A stretch of 64,000 nt of DNA from an uncultured Verrucomicrobiota bacterium. Lineage in GTDB: Bacteria > Verrucomicrobiota > Verrucomicrobiia > Verrucomicrobiales > DEV007. Each line of letters opens with the position of its first letter. Within the stretch, counting starts at the first letter, position 1. Where the stretch lies: positions 1-64,000 of the forward strand of contig CACIUL010000005.1 of assembly GCA_902589825.1 (NCBI GenBank). Reading direction: 5' to 3'. This document shows, in pieces, positions 1-7,618 of this stretch. The notes beneath the pieces are model-generated. The model saw only the letters and a list, made by a program, of their open reading frames with translations, did no database searches and was not told the DNA's origin. A program made the position numbers and the translations under genes.

Positions 1-61
1 CCCCACTAGCTGCCCAATCTAAGGATACTCCCCCACCCCCAATCACCCGGCGGGAGGGGTT

Positions 62-1480
62 CTATTCACTCAAGGCAACGCGCATGAACCTTTTATCCCC
101 GGCAAGGGCAAGGGTCAGCTTTAGGTCACCACCCTCAGCCGTTGTCCAGGTGCCTTGCTTGAGGTCATCTGTCTCCTCCACCCTGAGGTTGAGTGTCACC
201 TCGTTGTTTTCCCTGTCGGCAGTCAGCACCACTGATCCTGCACGGGCATCACGCACCTCCTCAAGTGTTGGGCGCTGGGAGAGTTCAGCGATCTGCTCCT
301 GCAACTGCTGGATGGCACCGGCATTGGCAAGCAGGGCAACCTGAGCCTCCAGTGCTGTCATCCTGTCCTCAAGCGAGGTGATCTTGGCATCCTTTTCGGC
401 AAGTTCAGTTTGGAGGTTTAATATTTTCAGCCCGTTTAATCCGATAACACTAGCAAGCGCACCACCAAAGTTTGTGTCGGTGAGGTTAGCGCCTGTAAAG
501 TCAGTATTATCGAGATTGGCACCTGTGAGATCAGTCCCGGTAAGATCGGCACCTGTAAGGTTAGTGGATTCAAGAGTGGCGTCTGTGAGGACGGCGCCTG
601 TTAGATCGGCACCTGTAAGGTTGGCGCCGTTGAGGTAATTACCTTTGAGGTCGAAACCTGAGAGGTCAGCACCAGCAAAATCGACATTATTGAGACTAGC
701 TCCTAGGAGCGTGACACCTGTGATGTCAAAATCCGAAAGATCCAATCCTGTGAGGTCAGCACCAGTAAAATCGACACCCAGGAGAATAGCCTCTGCAAGA
801 TTGGCACCCACGATATTGGCATCGCTGAGGTCTAAGCCGCTGAGATCGACACCGCTGAGGTTGGCACCGCGCAGGTCGGCATCGCTGAGGTTGGCCTCGC
901 TGAGGTCGGCCTTGCTGAGGTCGGCACCGCGGAGGTCGGCGCCGCTGAGGTTGGCATCGCTGAGGTTGGCATTCGTCAGGATCGATCCTTCAGCGCTGGA
1001 ATTTTGGAGGTTAATGCCACTCAGATCTAACCCACCTAGATCGATGGAACCGATAAGTTTGTAGCTGAGGTCGGCCTCTGGCCCGACGAGACATTGACTC
1101 CTCAAAAACCAACCAGTTGGTAGAGCAGATGGTCCATTCTGGATGGCCCCTGAACGCACTCTGGTTAAAACGGCATCTGTAAGGTCAGCACGTTTGAGGT
1201 TGGTAGATCTGAGCTTGGCACCTGTGAGGTTGGCATCGGTGAGGTTGGCATCGGTGAGGTTGGCGCGGTCGAGGTTAGCACCTGTGAGGTCGGCACGGCT
1301 GAGGTCGGCACCTGTGAGGTTGGCACTCTGCAAGCGAGCACCGGGTCCAATCTCATACATCCTGTCATTCACAGTGATCGTCCCAGTCCTGAGACCCGTT
1401 TCAGGATCGGTGACCAGTTCAGCCGAAACAGGCAGCACGGTTAAAACAAACAACAGGGCAAAGGCATTGAGCGTTTTCAT
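62..1480 (-). CDS. Secreted pentapeptide-repeat protein with C-terminal coiled coil
   Basis: About 472 residues. A signal peptide (residues 1-20, ending VSA) is followed by long runs of A(D/N)LxG/T pentapeptides at roughly residues 50-105 and 145-345, expected to form a right-handed quadrilateral beta-helix. A non-repeat insert with PTGWFL and CLVGPE separates the two blocks. A coiled coil follows (about 355-405), then a small C-terminal beta domain ending FMRVALSE that is shared with the protein at 2986-3951. The ATG at 1480 is chosen over the TTG two codons upstream because the promoter box lies exactly 6 nt from it and the paralogue starts at the same place. Role unknown; a surface or periplasmic structural or binding role is inference. 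Confidence 0.88.
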   Translation of the reverse strand: MKTLNAFALLFVLTVLPVSAELVTDPETGLRTGTITVNDRMYEIGPGARLQSANLTGADLSRADLTGANLDRANLTDANLTDANLTGAKLRSTNLKRADLTDAVLTRVRSGAIQNGPSALPTGWFLRSQCLVGPEADLSYKLIGSIDLGGLDLSGINLQNSSAEGSILTNANLSDANLSGADLRGADLSKADLSEANLSDADLRGANLSGVDLSGLDLSDANIVGANLAEAILLGVDFTGADLTGLDLSDFDITGVTLLGASLNNVDFAGADLSGFDLKGNYLNGANLTGADLTGAVLTDATLESTNLTGADLTGTDLTGANLDNTDFTGANLTDTNFGGALASVIGLNGLKILNLQTELAEKDAKITSLEDRMTALEAQVALLANAGAIQQLQEQIAELSQRPTLEEVRDARAGSVVLTADRENNEVTLNLRVEETDDLKQGTWTTAEGGDLKLTLALAGDKRFMRVALSE

Positions 1481-1515
1481 GCTCAATATTTACAGCACTC
1501 AACGCCCGACGGCAA
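1481..1515 (-). promoter_or_regulatory. Putative leaderless promoter of the first pentapeptide gene
   Basis: On the minus strand TTGCCG (1510-1515), a 17-nt spacer, TAAATA (1487-1492) and 6 nt lead to ATG at 1480. The sequence is not a copy of the spacer repeats nearby but has the same geometry. Confidence 0.55.
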
Positions 1516-1547
1516 GACGGCACAAAAAGGCCCTGCCCCGGATAGCT

Positions 1548-1568
1548 CAGGTGGGGCTGGGATAGGGG
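1548..1568. repeat. Partial intergenic terminator-promoter spacer
   Basis: Only the hairpin-side half of the spacer family is left (GGTGGGGCTGGGATAGGGG), just beyond the stop codon of the Sel1 gene at 1569-2144. The matching left arm and the promoter half are missing. Confidence 0.6.
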
Positions 1569-2144
1569 TTATTCGGCTTGGAGTAGGAGTTTCTTGAGAG
1601 CCTTTTTAGCACCTGCGTCTCCCTGATCCGCCGCTTTGCGATACCATTTAACGGCCTCCCCTTTATCTTGAGGGAGGAGACTGCCGTCTTCCACCAAAAA
1701 TCCCATCATGTGTTGCGCCTCTGCTAATCCCTGCTCCGCTGCCTTGCGATACCATTTTGCTGCCTCCTCATAATCCTTGGCAACACCCTTGCCCACTAAA
1801 TAACTAAATCCCAAATGAAATTGCCCATTTACAAACCCCTGCTCAGCTGATTTGCGATACCATTTTGCGGCGAGTGCATCATTGCGTTTACCAGAAAAAC
1901 CCCTGCCAGTGGAATAGGCGACTCCCAGCATATTTTGCGCTTCTGCGTGTCCCTGCTCAGCTGCCTTACGCGACCATCTAACAGCCTCATAATAATCTAG
2001 AGCTACGCCTTCGCCTGAACTGTATAAAGTTCCTAACGCAAACTGTGCCTCTGCATCTCCCCGCTCGGCCCTCTCAAGCAACGTAGGCTTGCTACACCCA
2101 CCCAGCACCGCAGCTAGGCTTAGAACACACAACAACCGTTTCAT
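1569..2144 (-). CDS. Sel1-repeat lipoprotein
   Basis: 191 residues with a lipoprotein signal ending in the lipobox LGGC (Cys17), so the mature protein should be lipid-anchored. It has about four Sel1-like repeats (residues 25-185) with the AEAQ..LG..Y..G.GV...EA.KWYRKAAEQG pattern, which fold as alpha-solenoids used for protein contacts. The signal peptide and upstream DNA are nearly the same as those of the Sel1 and YwqK-like genes at 8789-12021. The start ATG lies 6 nt from a -10 box, with no Shine-Dalgarno sequence. Partner and function are unknown. Confidence 0.88.
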   Translation of the reverse strand: MKRLLCVLSLAAVLGGCSKPTLLERAERGDAEAQFALGTLYSSGEGVALDYYEAVRWSRKAAEQGHAEAQNMLGVAYSTGRGFSGKRNDALAAKWYRKSAEQGFVNGQFHLGFSYLVGKGVAKDYEEAAKWYRKAAEQGLAEAQHMMGFLVEDGSLLPQDKGEAVKWYRKAADQGDAGAKKALKKLLLQAE

Positions 2145-2222
2145 CGCGCAACCCTAGCAAAACCCCCAGCTGCTGGCAATGCTGTTAGACGTATCCCCTC
2201 GGTGGAGGCTGGGATAGGGTGA
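2145..2222. repeat. Terminator-promoter spacer, complete copy
   Basis: Read on the minus strand, a hairpin (TATCCC/GGGATA arms) follows the stop of the gene at 2223-2900. It is followed by TTGCCA (2174-2179), 17 nt, TAGGGT (2151-2156) preceded by TGC, and 6 nt to ATG at 2144. The -10 position predicts a leaderless transcript. Confidence 0.75.
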
Positions 2223-2900
2223 TTAAAAGTCCTTTTCGGAGATTAGCTCATCGTTTTGGTATTGTTTCTCGCTGAGCAGATTGCCATCAGACATCCACGT
2301 GCGAAACAACCCATCCCTTTTACCCCCTTTAAAGCTATATTCTGAGATTTTCTGTCCGTTCTTGTGCCAAAGCACACCCTGACCATGATGTTTTCCGCCT
2401 CTAAATGACTTCAGAAACTTAACTTGATCGTTGGACCACATTGCTTTCGCCCAGCCTGAGTACGGCGTTTGCTGGCTTGGAGCAAAAAACAATCTTTCGC
2501 CCTCGACATTCCGTTCTTGCAATTCGTCTGCATTGGTAGCCTCCGCCAGGATCCTGTCGAATGCCTCAGGATCATCCAAGTCAACCCATGTATCAGGTTC
2601 ATCGCTCAAATCTCCAGTGCTTTGATCCTTTTCTGAGATTAGCTCATCGTTTTGGCATTGTTTCTCGCTGAGCAGATTGCCATCAGGTTCATCATTATAT
2701 TGAGTGATCTGTCGAGGCGCGGCATCCTTAGACGAAAGGATTTTGGATAGCACCGTAAGAATCCCATAAAATAAATATATAAGCGCAATTGTGACAAGGA
2801 TGATGGGTATAAAATCATCTGGACTTGTATACCCATCATCATAAGGGTCAGGTTCAACCATTGGCCACCCATCAGCCAGTAAATACAAGCACTCGATCAT
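2223..2900 (-). CDS. Membrane-anchored YwqK/MORN_2-type protein with internal duplication
   Basis: About 225 residues from the ATG at 2900. Unlike its relatives it has no lipobox. The N-terminus has a hydrophobic stretch and a clear membrane segment at about residues 28-50 (IPIILVTIALIYLFYGIL). The C-terminal half carries the QTPYSGW signature and NGQK/GGKRDG repeats of YwqK-family (MORN_2) proteins. A tail motif (GNLLSEKQ..NDELISEKD) occurs twice, near residue 75 and at the C-terminus, from a 60-bp DNA duplication. The start is uncertain: the -10 box lies 11 nt from the ATG at 2900, and an earlier GTG or TTG is possible. In Bacillus, YwqK is an immunity protein; that role here is inference. 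Confidence 0.75.
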   Translation of the reverse strand: MIECLYLLADGWPMVEPDPYDDGYTSPDDFIPIILVTIALIYLFYGILTVLSKILSSKDAAPRQITQYNDEPDGNLLSEKQCQNDELISEKDQSTGDLSDEPDTWVDLDDPEAFDRILAEATNADELQERNVEGERLFFAPSQQTPYSGWAKAMWSNDQVKFLKSFRGGKHHGQGVLWHKNGQKISEYSFKGGKRDGLFRTWMSDGNLLSEKQYQNDELISEKDF

Positions 2901-2985
2901 TGCTATCACCAACCCTAGCAAAACCCCCGGTTGCTGGCAATGTTCTTACATCTATCCCCTTGGTGGGGCTGGGATAGGGGGATTG
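2901..2985. repeat. Terminator-promoter spacer, complete copy
   Basis: Same module: hairpin CTATCCC/GGGATAG after the stop of the 2986-3951 gene, then TTGCCA (2935-2940), 17 nt and TAGGGT (2912-2917). Here 11 nt separate the -10 box from the ATG at 2900, so a leader of only about 5 nt is expected. Confidence 0.72.
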
Positions 2986-3951
2986 TTACTCCTTTAATGC
3001 AAGGCGCACCCAGTTCTTTGTCTCTGTAAGCGGAAAGCTCAACGTGAACTTACCCCCGGCTGTCTCGGTCCACGTTCCTCCCTCGTAGGCAGTCCATGTG
3101 ACTCCATCCTCCGTTTTCTCCAATCCCAAACTCAAAGACACCTCTCCACTTTGCCAGTCTTTCTCGACAACGATTGATCCCACACGCGCATCCTGTAACT
3201 GGTCCACGGTGGGCCGTTGATCACGTTCTGTGATTGCTGTGTCACGTTCTGTGATTGCTGTGTCACGTTCTGTGATTGCTGTGTTACGTGCAGCATTCGC
3301 AGCTGCCAATTGAGTTTCCAGCTCAGCAATTCGTGGGTCAGGGGTGTTCCAAATAGTGCCGCTGAGGTCGGCCTCCCTGAGGTTGGCATTGGTGAGGTCG
3401 GCACCGCTGAGGTTAGCACCGCTGAGGTCGGCCTCCCTGAGGTTGGCACGTTCGAGGTAGGCACCGCTGAGGTCGGCATCGCTGAGGGTGGCATCCTGGA
3501 GGTTGGCATCGCGGAGGATGGCATCGCGGAGGATGGCACCGAGGAGGATGGCATCGCGGAGGTTGGCATTGGTGAGGTCGGCACTGCTGAGGTTGGCACC
3601 GAGGAGGATGGCCCCCCTGATGTAGGCACGGCTGAGGTTAGCACCGCTGAGGTCGGCCTCCCTGAGGTTGGCACGTTCGAGGGCGGCAAAGCGGAGGTCG
3701 GCATCGCTGAGGGTGGCATCGCTGAGGTTGGCATTGCGGAGGTCGGCATCGCGGAGGTCGGCACGGTCGAGGATGGCACCGCTGAGGTCGGCACCGCTGA
3801 GGTCGGCACCGCTGAGGTTGGCATCCTGGAGGTTAGCATGAGGTCCAATCTGGTAACCATTTACGACTCCGGTTCCATCAGGTCCAATTTGAGCCGAAAC
3901 AGGCAGTGCTGTTAAAACAAACAACAGGGCAAATGCATTGAGGAATTTCAT
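2986..3951 (-). CDS. Secreted pentapeptide-repeat protein, paralogue of 62-1480
   Basis: 321 residues. The signal peptide ([20 protein letters not shown]) is almost identical to that of 62-1480. An uninterrupted pentapeptide block (about residues 40-210; [15 protein letters not shown]) is followed by a short coiled region. That region contains three copies of the heptad AITERDT, encoded by a 21-bp tandem repeat at 3221-3285. The C-terminal domain, ending WVRLALKE, is shared with 62-1480, so the two genes share export signal and tail but have repeat cores of different length. The ATG at 3951 is chosen because a -10 box ends 5 nt before it; an upstream in-frame TTG lies inside the promoter. Confidence 0.88.
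   Translation of the reverse strand: MKFLNAFALLFVLTALPVSAQIGPDGTGVVNGYQIGPHANLQDANLSGADLSGADLSGAILDRADLRDADLRNANLSDATLSDADLRFAALERANLREADLSGANLSRAYIRGAILLGANLSSADLTNANLRDAILLGAILRDAILRDANLQDATLSDADLSGAYLERANLREADLSGANLSGADLTNANLREADLSGTIWNTPDPRIAELETQLAAANAARNTAITERDTAITERDTAITERDQRPTVDQLQDARVGSIVVEKDWQSGEVSLSLGLEKTEDGVTWTAYEGGTWTETAGGKFTLSFPLTETKNWVRLALKE
3221..3285 (-). repeat. 21-bp tandem repeat, three copies
   Basis: The unit TCACGTTCTGTGATTGCTGTG is repeated three times head to tail and encodes the AITERDT heptads of the pentapeptide protein. It is in frame, so copy number could vary without breaking the gene. Confidence 0.85.
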
Positions 3952-3987
3952 GCAGCACCCTAGCAACACCCCCGGCTGATGGCAATG
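3952..3987 (-). repeat. Truncated spacer: promoter half only
   Basis: TTGCCA (3980-3985), 17 nt, TAGGGT (3957-3962) and 5 nt precede ATG at 3951. The hairpin half that normally comes next is missing; the stop codon of the unrelated gene at 3988-4284 begins 3 nt away. Confidence 0.75.
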
Positions 3988-4284
3988 CTACTTTGTCACT
4001 GCCCCAAACACATCCAGTTGAGCGTCTACAACCTCACTGTGTTGCGTTTCTGCCTGCTTAAACAGACGCATAAACTCCTCTGACTTGCCGTTCTCCTGGT
4101 ATTCTGCCCCACACGCATCATAACAGGCAGCAAGCCTTGCCAGTTGCTCCACCAAGTCCCGGCAGGCCTGCTCTTGCTCCTCGTTCACCTGAGAGCTGTT
4201 GGCAATCTCGGTGTAGTTATGGATCATGGCGGTAACTCTGACGAGTTTCTCGTGAATGTGGGCCAGTCCTTGGGTTTTTCTCAT
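3988..4284 (-). CDS. Small hypothetical helical protein
   Basis: About 98 residues, no signal peptide, rich in Gln, Glu and Ala, predicted mostly helical (for example EEQEQACRDLVEQLARLAACYDA shortened here to its pattern). It is not recognised. It is the last gene of the minus-strand run integrase - unknown - excisionase - initiator - this gene, so it may belong to the integrated element. A GTG three codons upstream (4293) is an alternative start. Confidence 0.5.
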   Translation of the reverse strand: MRKTQGLAHIHEKLVRVTAMIHNYTEIANSSQVNEEQEQACRDLVEQLARLAACYDACGAEYQENGKSEEFMRLFKQAETQHSEVVDAQLDVFGAVTK

Positions 4285-4371
4285 CAGTGGCACTAAAAGG
4301 TTTCAGAATTTTAAGAAAAGTAACGCGCGGACCCTGTTCTGGTCTTTTGCGCCGGAAAGAACCTAGGAAAA

Positions 4372-5220
4372 CTAAGTCCCGGGAGACGAAATCTTTTCCT
4401 TAAACTCTTTGATCTGAGCCAAAATATCTGCCCTCTGCTCCTCCGTTAGCGGTTTGCTTTCATTTTTCTGGGTTTGCTGTCGCTTGGGTCTACTCATTGC
4501 CTCCTGCTTTTTAGCTTTTTGGGCATCGAGTCCTGTTCTGATTTTAGTGACCAACATGCCTGGAGGATTACCTGCATTTCTGGGGACGTCATCAATAGCT
4601 CTGCGAACCAATGACGGCGTGCATCCCGGTTCACGCGCCAATCGTGTGGCAACCTTTCCTGAAACTCCCTGAGCTATGATCAGTTGTACCACTTGCTCCT
4701 CCTCAGTCTGTTCTTTCCCTCCACCAACACCAAACTTATCAACCAACCCATCTATGGTTGGTTTGGTAATGGGTTTTGGTAATGCTTTTGGTAATGGTAT
4801 GTACCCGTTGAGGGACTGCCGACTGTCTGTAGAGGTACTACCATTGTCTGTGGAGGGACTACCGTTTGTCTCTAGAGGTACTACCGTTTCTGTCGGTTGT
4901 ACCTCTAGAGGTACTACCGTCGGGTTGTATTTGTATCTATTGCGGCCATCTCGACCCACTCTCCGCTTTACTGATATGAACCCAATGCTCTCCAGCTTAT
5001 TAATAATTGGAGCAACGCTGTTGTGGCTAATTCGGCAAGCGTCAGAAATCTGAGCACGTGTCGAATTGCAATACCTATCTCCCCCTGACCAACTGGCAAT
5101 ATGAACAAGCACACTCATCTCGTTCGGTTTAAGACCGCCGTCGGCTATTCCTCTGCCAACAAACAACTCAAAGTCCTTTGATCCCTTGCCCCTACTGGGC
5201 GATGATCCCTTTAGATTCAT
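4372..5220 (-). CDS. Winged-helix replication initiator-like protein (lambda O-like layout)
   Basis: 282 residues, cytoplasmic. An N-terminal winged helix-turn-helix lies at about residues 28-97 (LKPNEMSVLVHIASWSG, then STRAQISDACRISHNSV and INKLESIGFISVKRR), of the HTH_36 type found in plasmid and phage initiators. Residues 101-137 form a low-complexity linker (VVPLE, GSPST, GSTST) encoded by five iteron-like DNA repeats. The C-terminal part has a small helical domain (about 165-215) and a basic tail. An N-terminal wHTH, iterons in the middle of the gene and a C-terminal interaction domain is the layout of phage lambda O. The replication role is inferred from that layout and the integrase context; a transcription regulator is the main alternative. 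Confidence 0.7.
   Translation of the reverse strand: MNLKGSSPSRGKGSKDFELFVGRGIADGGLKPNEMSVLVHIASWSGGDRYCNSTRAQISDACRISHNSVAPIINKLESIGFISVKRRVGRDGRNRYKYNPTVVPLEVQPTETVVPLETNGSPSTDNGSTSTDSRQSLNGYIPLPKALPKPITKPTIDGLVDKFGVGGGKEQTEEEQVVQLIIAQGVSGKVATRLAREPGCTPSLVRRAIDDVPRNAGNPPGMLVTKIRTGLDAQKAKKQEAMSRPKRQQTQKNESKPLTEEQRADILAQIKEFKEKISSPGT
4741..4763. repeat. Inverted repeat beside the iteron block
   Basis: AACCAACC (4741-4748) and GGTTGGTT (4756-4763) form a perfect 8-bp inverted repeat with a 7-nt loop inside the initiator-like gene. Three tandem 12-mers of the form TTTTGGTAATGS follow at 4762-4797. Confidence 0.6.
4810..4918. repeat. Five iteron-like direct repeats inside the initiator gene (putative origin)
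   Basis: GAGGKACTRCC occurs at 4810, 4832, 4853, 4875 and 4908, spaced 22, 21, 22 and 33 bp. The copies fall in all three reading frames of the gene, so the repeat is conserved as DNA, not as a peptide. A 16-bp palindrome GTACCTCTAGAGGTAC (4899-4914) overlaps the last copy. Confidence 0.65.
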
Positions 5221-5227
5221 AACATTT

Positions 5228-5265
5228 GGCCGGTTGTTCTATTGCTTGGGCAGCCGGCCTTTTTT
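5228..5265 (+). terminator. Hairpin plus T-run
   Basis: GGCCGGTTG (5228-5236) pairs with CAGCCGGCC (5251-5259) with one wobble, followed on the plus strand by six T. It lies between two minus-strand genes, so it may stop plus-strand transcription entering the element or act as an mRNA hairpin ahead of the initiator-like gene. Confidence 0.5.
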
Positions 5266-5267
5266 GT

Positions 5268-5519
5268 TCAACTCAGTTCCTGTAAGCGTTCCAGGTCACT
5301 CCACTTAATGCGCCATCCCACAGCACAATTTGTGGCATTTAACCTGCCCTCACTGATCCACTGCCGGATCGTGCGCGGTGATTTATTCAGCCAAGCGGCT
5401 GCCTCATTAACGTCTGCCGGTAAACCTGCCTCGCGAGAACGTGTCGCAATTTTACCATACGTTTCACGCACCTCTGCCCGACTGACATATCTGTTATGAT
5501 TTTCTCTTATTCTCATCAT
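5268..5519 (-). CDS. Excisionase-like helix-turn-helix protein
   Basis: About 83 residues. The C-terminal half is a MerR/HTH_17-type DNA-binding unit: DVNEAAAWLNKSPRTIRQWI, then EGRLNAT and VGWRIKWSDLERL, the recognition helix plus wing typical of excisionases and AlpA-like regulators. It lies between the initiator-like gene and an unknown gene, downstream of the integrase, the expected place for a recombination directionality factor. The start is ATG 5519 or 5516; a GTG at 5528 is also open. A 13-bp palindrome GCTAGGACCTAGC lies just upstream (5574-5586). Confidence 0.72.
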   Translation of the reverse strand: MMRIRENHNRYVSRAEVRETYGKIATRSREAGLPADVNEAAAWLNKSPRTIRQWISEGRLNATNCAVGWRIKWSDLERLQELS

Positions 5520-5573
5520 GATTGACACAATCGCGACGAGGAAAGTTGTTTAAAGCAAAGTTTGTTGTCTTTC

Positions 5574-5586
5574 GCTAGGACCTAGC
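5574..5586. promoter_or_regulatory. Palindrome, possible operator
   Basis: GCTAGG-A-CCTAGC lies between the excisionase-like gene and the gene at 5597-6205. A related CCTAGG occurs near 4363, upstream of the next gene boundary. Operator function is inferred from position only. Confidence 0.3.
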
Positions 5587-5596
5587 AAACGACAAG

Positions 5597-6205
5597 TTAG
5601 CCCTCGTTCGACCTTGGCAGTTTCCCTTGCAGTCTCAGAGCCTTATTAACCCTGCGCCAACCGCTATCCGAACCACTTAAACCTGCCAACTCTCTCAGCT
5701 CACCGATGGTTGGCAGTTTGTGATTTTTTTCAACAAAATCAACCAGCGCCCAATAACAACGACTAATTGGATCATCCTCAAATTTTTCCCAAAACTTATT
5801 TTCGATGCCTCCAGCTGCCTCCAGCTTTACGGCTTTCTCCATCCGTTTAAAAAACTGGTGATTGCCATCAATTAAAGCCTCGCCACATGCTTTATAAAAC
5901 TCCTGCATGTAGTAATGCTCCAGACATTCACCCCGGTCCTGCGGGTGTTGAGGGTGTTTCTTTAAATACTCTTTCTCCTCCTTGGACGCATTAGGGTCCA
6001 TGACGAAAGGCATCCAATGCTCACCTCCCGGAAACCATTGCACCATGCTTGCAAACATCTGCTCCTGAGTCATCCCATAATTTTCATGAACTGGCCGGGA
6101 ATACCCCTCATGAGCCTCATTCACCGTGTCCCACGCATGACGGCACTCAGGTGTGTCAGGACACCCCTCCTTTGCCACATACTGTGCCCATTGTTCGTCA
6201 GTCAT
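5597..6205 (-). CDS. Hypothetical protein with possible C-terminal winged helix
   Basis: 202 residues, no signal peptide, rich in Trp, His and acidic residues. The C-terminal 50 residues (LVDFVEKNHKLPTIGELREL, then SGWRRVNKAL) look like a helix-turn-helix or winged-helix unit. The N-terminal two thirds are not recognised; several Cys and His (positions 15, 21, 23) could bind metal, but no standard motif is seen. It sits in the integrase-excisionase-initiator run, 86 nt after the integrase, so it is probably an element-encoded regulator or replication accessory protein. Confidence 0.55.
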   Translation of the reverse strand: MTDEQWAQYVAKEGCPDTPECRHAWDTVNEAHEGYSRPVHENYGMTQEQMFASMVQWFPGGEHWMPFVMDPNASKEEKEYLKKHPQHPQDRGECLEHYYMQEFYKACGEALIDGNHQFFKRMEKAVKLEAAGGIENKFWEKFEDDPISRCYWALVDFVEKNHKLPTIGELRELAGLSGSDSGWRRVNKALRLQGKLPRSNEG

Positions 6206-6290
6206 GACCTGATTCCCTTACGCAATATGTTGAACTGCGCATGGTTTCTTAAAATTTATACGAACACCGCCGCGATCCTGTCGAGTAAAA

Positions 6291-7484
6291 CTAGGACACG
6301 CGCTCAATCATCTTTGGTGTCTTTGCTCCACTTGGAACTATTTTCCAAAATGCCAGAGCGTCTTTCTTTGTGATCACGTTGAGATAGTGATCATGCAGCA
6401 CCTGGGCGTTGCCTGTGTGACGCATTTCAATCTGCAACTCTGCAATGTTCCTAAAAGCGGCAAGGTGATTGCTGGCGAATGTGTGACGCATGGCATCATG
6501 CGGCCACAACTCCTTGTTGCCGGCCTTGCCTGCCTCCGACTTGTAAAGCCCCACTGATTCACGGCAAGCATACCATTTACGCTGCCATGTCTTGGCAGGC
6601 ATGTCATCAATCGCACCGGAGTCCTTGGCGCAAAGATTTAGCCATTCATAGAGCGTGTCATTGATCTTAACAGGCTGCCTGCGCCGGGTCTTTGATGTGT
6701 CTGAGGTGATCGTGATGATCCGGTCCGCCATGTTTATGTCATCCCATTGCATCCGCCGGATTTCTGTCGGTCTGATGCCAGCAAAGAGTCCCAAAGCAGC
6801 ATATGGCAACATTTCCAGCCAATCCTTTGCCGCAGCATTGAGCAGGTCACGGCACTGCTTGTTGGTGAGCGTCCGCGTTTCGGATTGCTGATACTCAGGA
6901 GCATCAATGCTACTCATGGGATTCTCGCTCATCCATTTCTGCTTCACCCCATAATTGAACCAGCTGCGCAAATGCCTGTAATGGTTGCCAGATGCTGACA
7001 ACGTAAAGTTGCGCATATGCTTGCGGATTGCTGCTGGCTTAATCTCGCTAATCCGCTTGTTCCCGAAAAGAGGCTCATACTGATTGAATGTATTGCGCCA
7101 ATTGCTCACTGTTGCCTCGCGCCGTTCCTGTTTACCCTCCCGGCATTGGTAGGCATCAAATAGTTCAGCAAACGTGCAGCTTTTTGCCTTTTGTTTCTCC
7201 TCTGCAACGATGCGCTTGGCGGCAGCTAACAAGCTAACCCCATACGGCTTTAACAGTTCGGCTGCTTGAGCTGCTTCTGCTGCCAGATCTGGAGCCAATA
7301 ACGTGCCGCTAATACCATGTTTACGCTGCTCATCCTCAATGCGACGTTTCTCGTTTTGCGCAGCCTGTTTGGTTGAATGAAAGGTGCGGATCCTCTCCCC
7401 TGTGGGTGATGCCATTTTGCTGACTGTCAGTTTCCAACGCTCTCGGCTATCGTCCCACTTGATTGATGTTGAGCCTTTTCTCAT
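6291..7484 (-). CDS. Tyrosine recombinase (phage-type integrase)
   Basis: 397 residues. An N-terminal arm/core-binding region (about residues 60-195, including a SAM-like domain with FNQYEPLFGNKRISEI) precedes the catalytic domain (about 205-385). The conserved residues are visible: Arg in LFAGIRPTEIRRM, the HxxR box in HDAMRHTFASNHL, His in MRHTG, and the tyrosine nucleophile in HDHYLNV. It should catalyse site-specific integration and excision of the element. The start ATG is preceded by an AGAGAAAG stretch at a ribosome-binding distance, unlike the leaderless genes around it. The tRNA-Thr fragment at 7619-7663 lies just upstream, as expected for an attachment site. Confidence 0.93.
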   Translation of the reverse strand: MRKGSTSIKWDDSRERWKLTVSKMASPTGERIRTFHSTKQAAQNEKRRIEDEQRKHGISGTLLAPDLAAEAAQAAELLKPYGVSLLAAAKRIVAEEKQKAKSCTFAELFDAYQCREGKQERREATVSNWRNTFNQYEPLFGNKRISEIKPAAIRKHMRNFTLSASGNHYRHLRSWFNYGVKQKWMSENPMSSIDAPEYQQSETRTLTNKQCRDLLNAAAKDWLEMLPYAALGLFAGIRPTEIRRMQWDDINMADRIITITSDTSKTRRRQPVKINDTLYEWLNLCAKDSGAIDDMPAKTWQRKWYACRESVGLYKSEAGKAGNKELWPHDAMRHTFASNHLAAFRNIAELQIEMRHTGNAQVLHDHYLNVITKKDALAFWKIVPSGAKTPKMIERVS

Positions 7485-7618
7485 GATTCTTTCTCTTTAA
7501 TCGGAAAAGTGTCCTGTGCCACTTTGTGCCACTTAAATACTGTCCCTGTTTCATACACTTTGACAGTATATCCTTATTCTACAAGGAATATTGACCGCAA
7601 TCCTTTACGGTTTACACA

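Noticed and set aside
3132-3915. Long reading frames on both strands overlapping the second pentapeptide gene
   Set aside because: Runs of repeated codons in alternative frames of a 15-bp repeat; low-complexity products ([13 protein letters not shown]) and no start signals.
62-3951. CRISPR array suggested by regular short repeats
   Set aside because: The repeats are 15-bp coding units of pentapeptide proteins without unique spacers of constant length.
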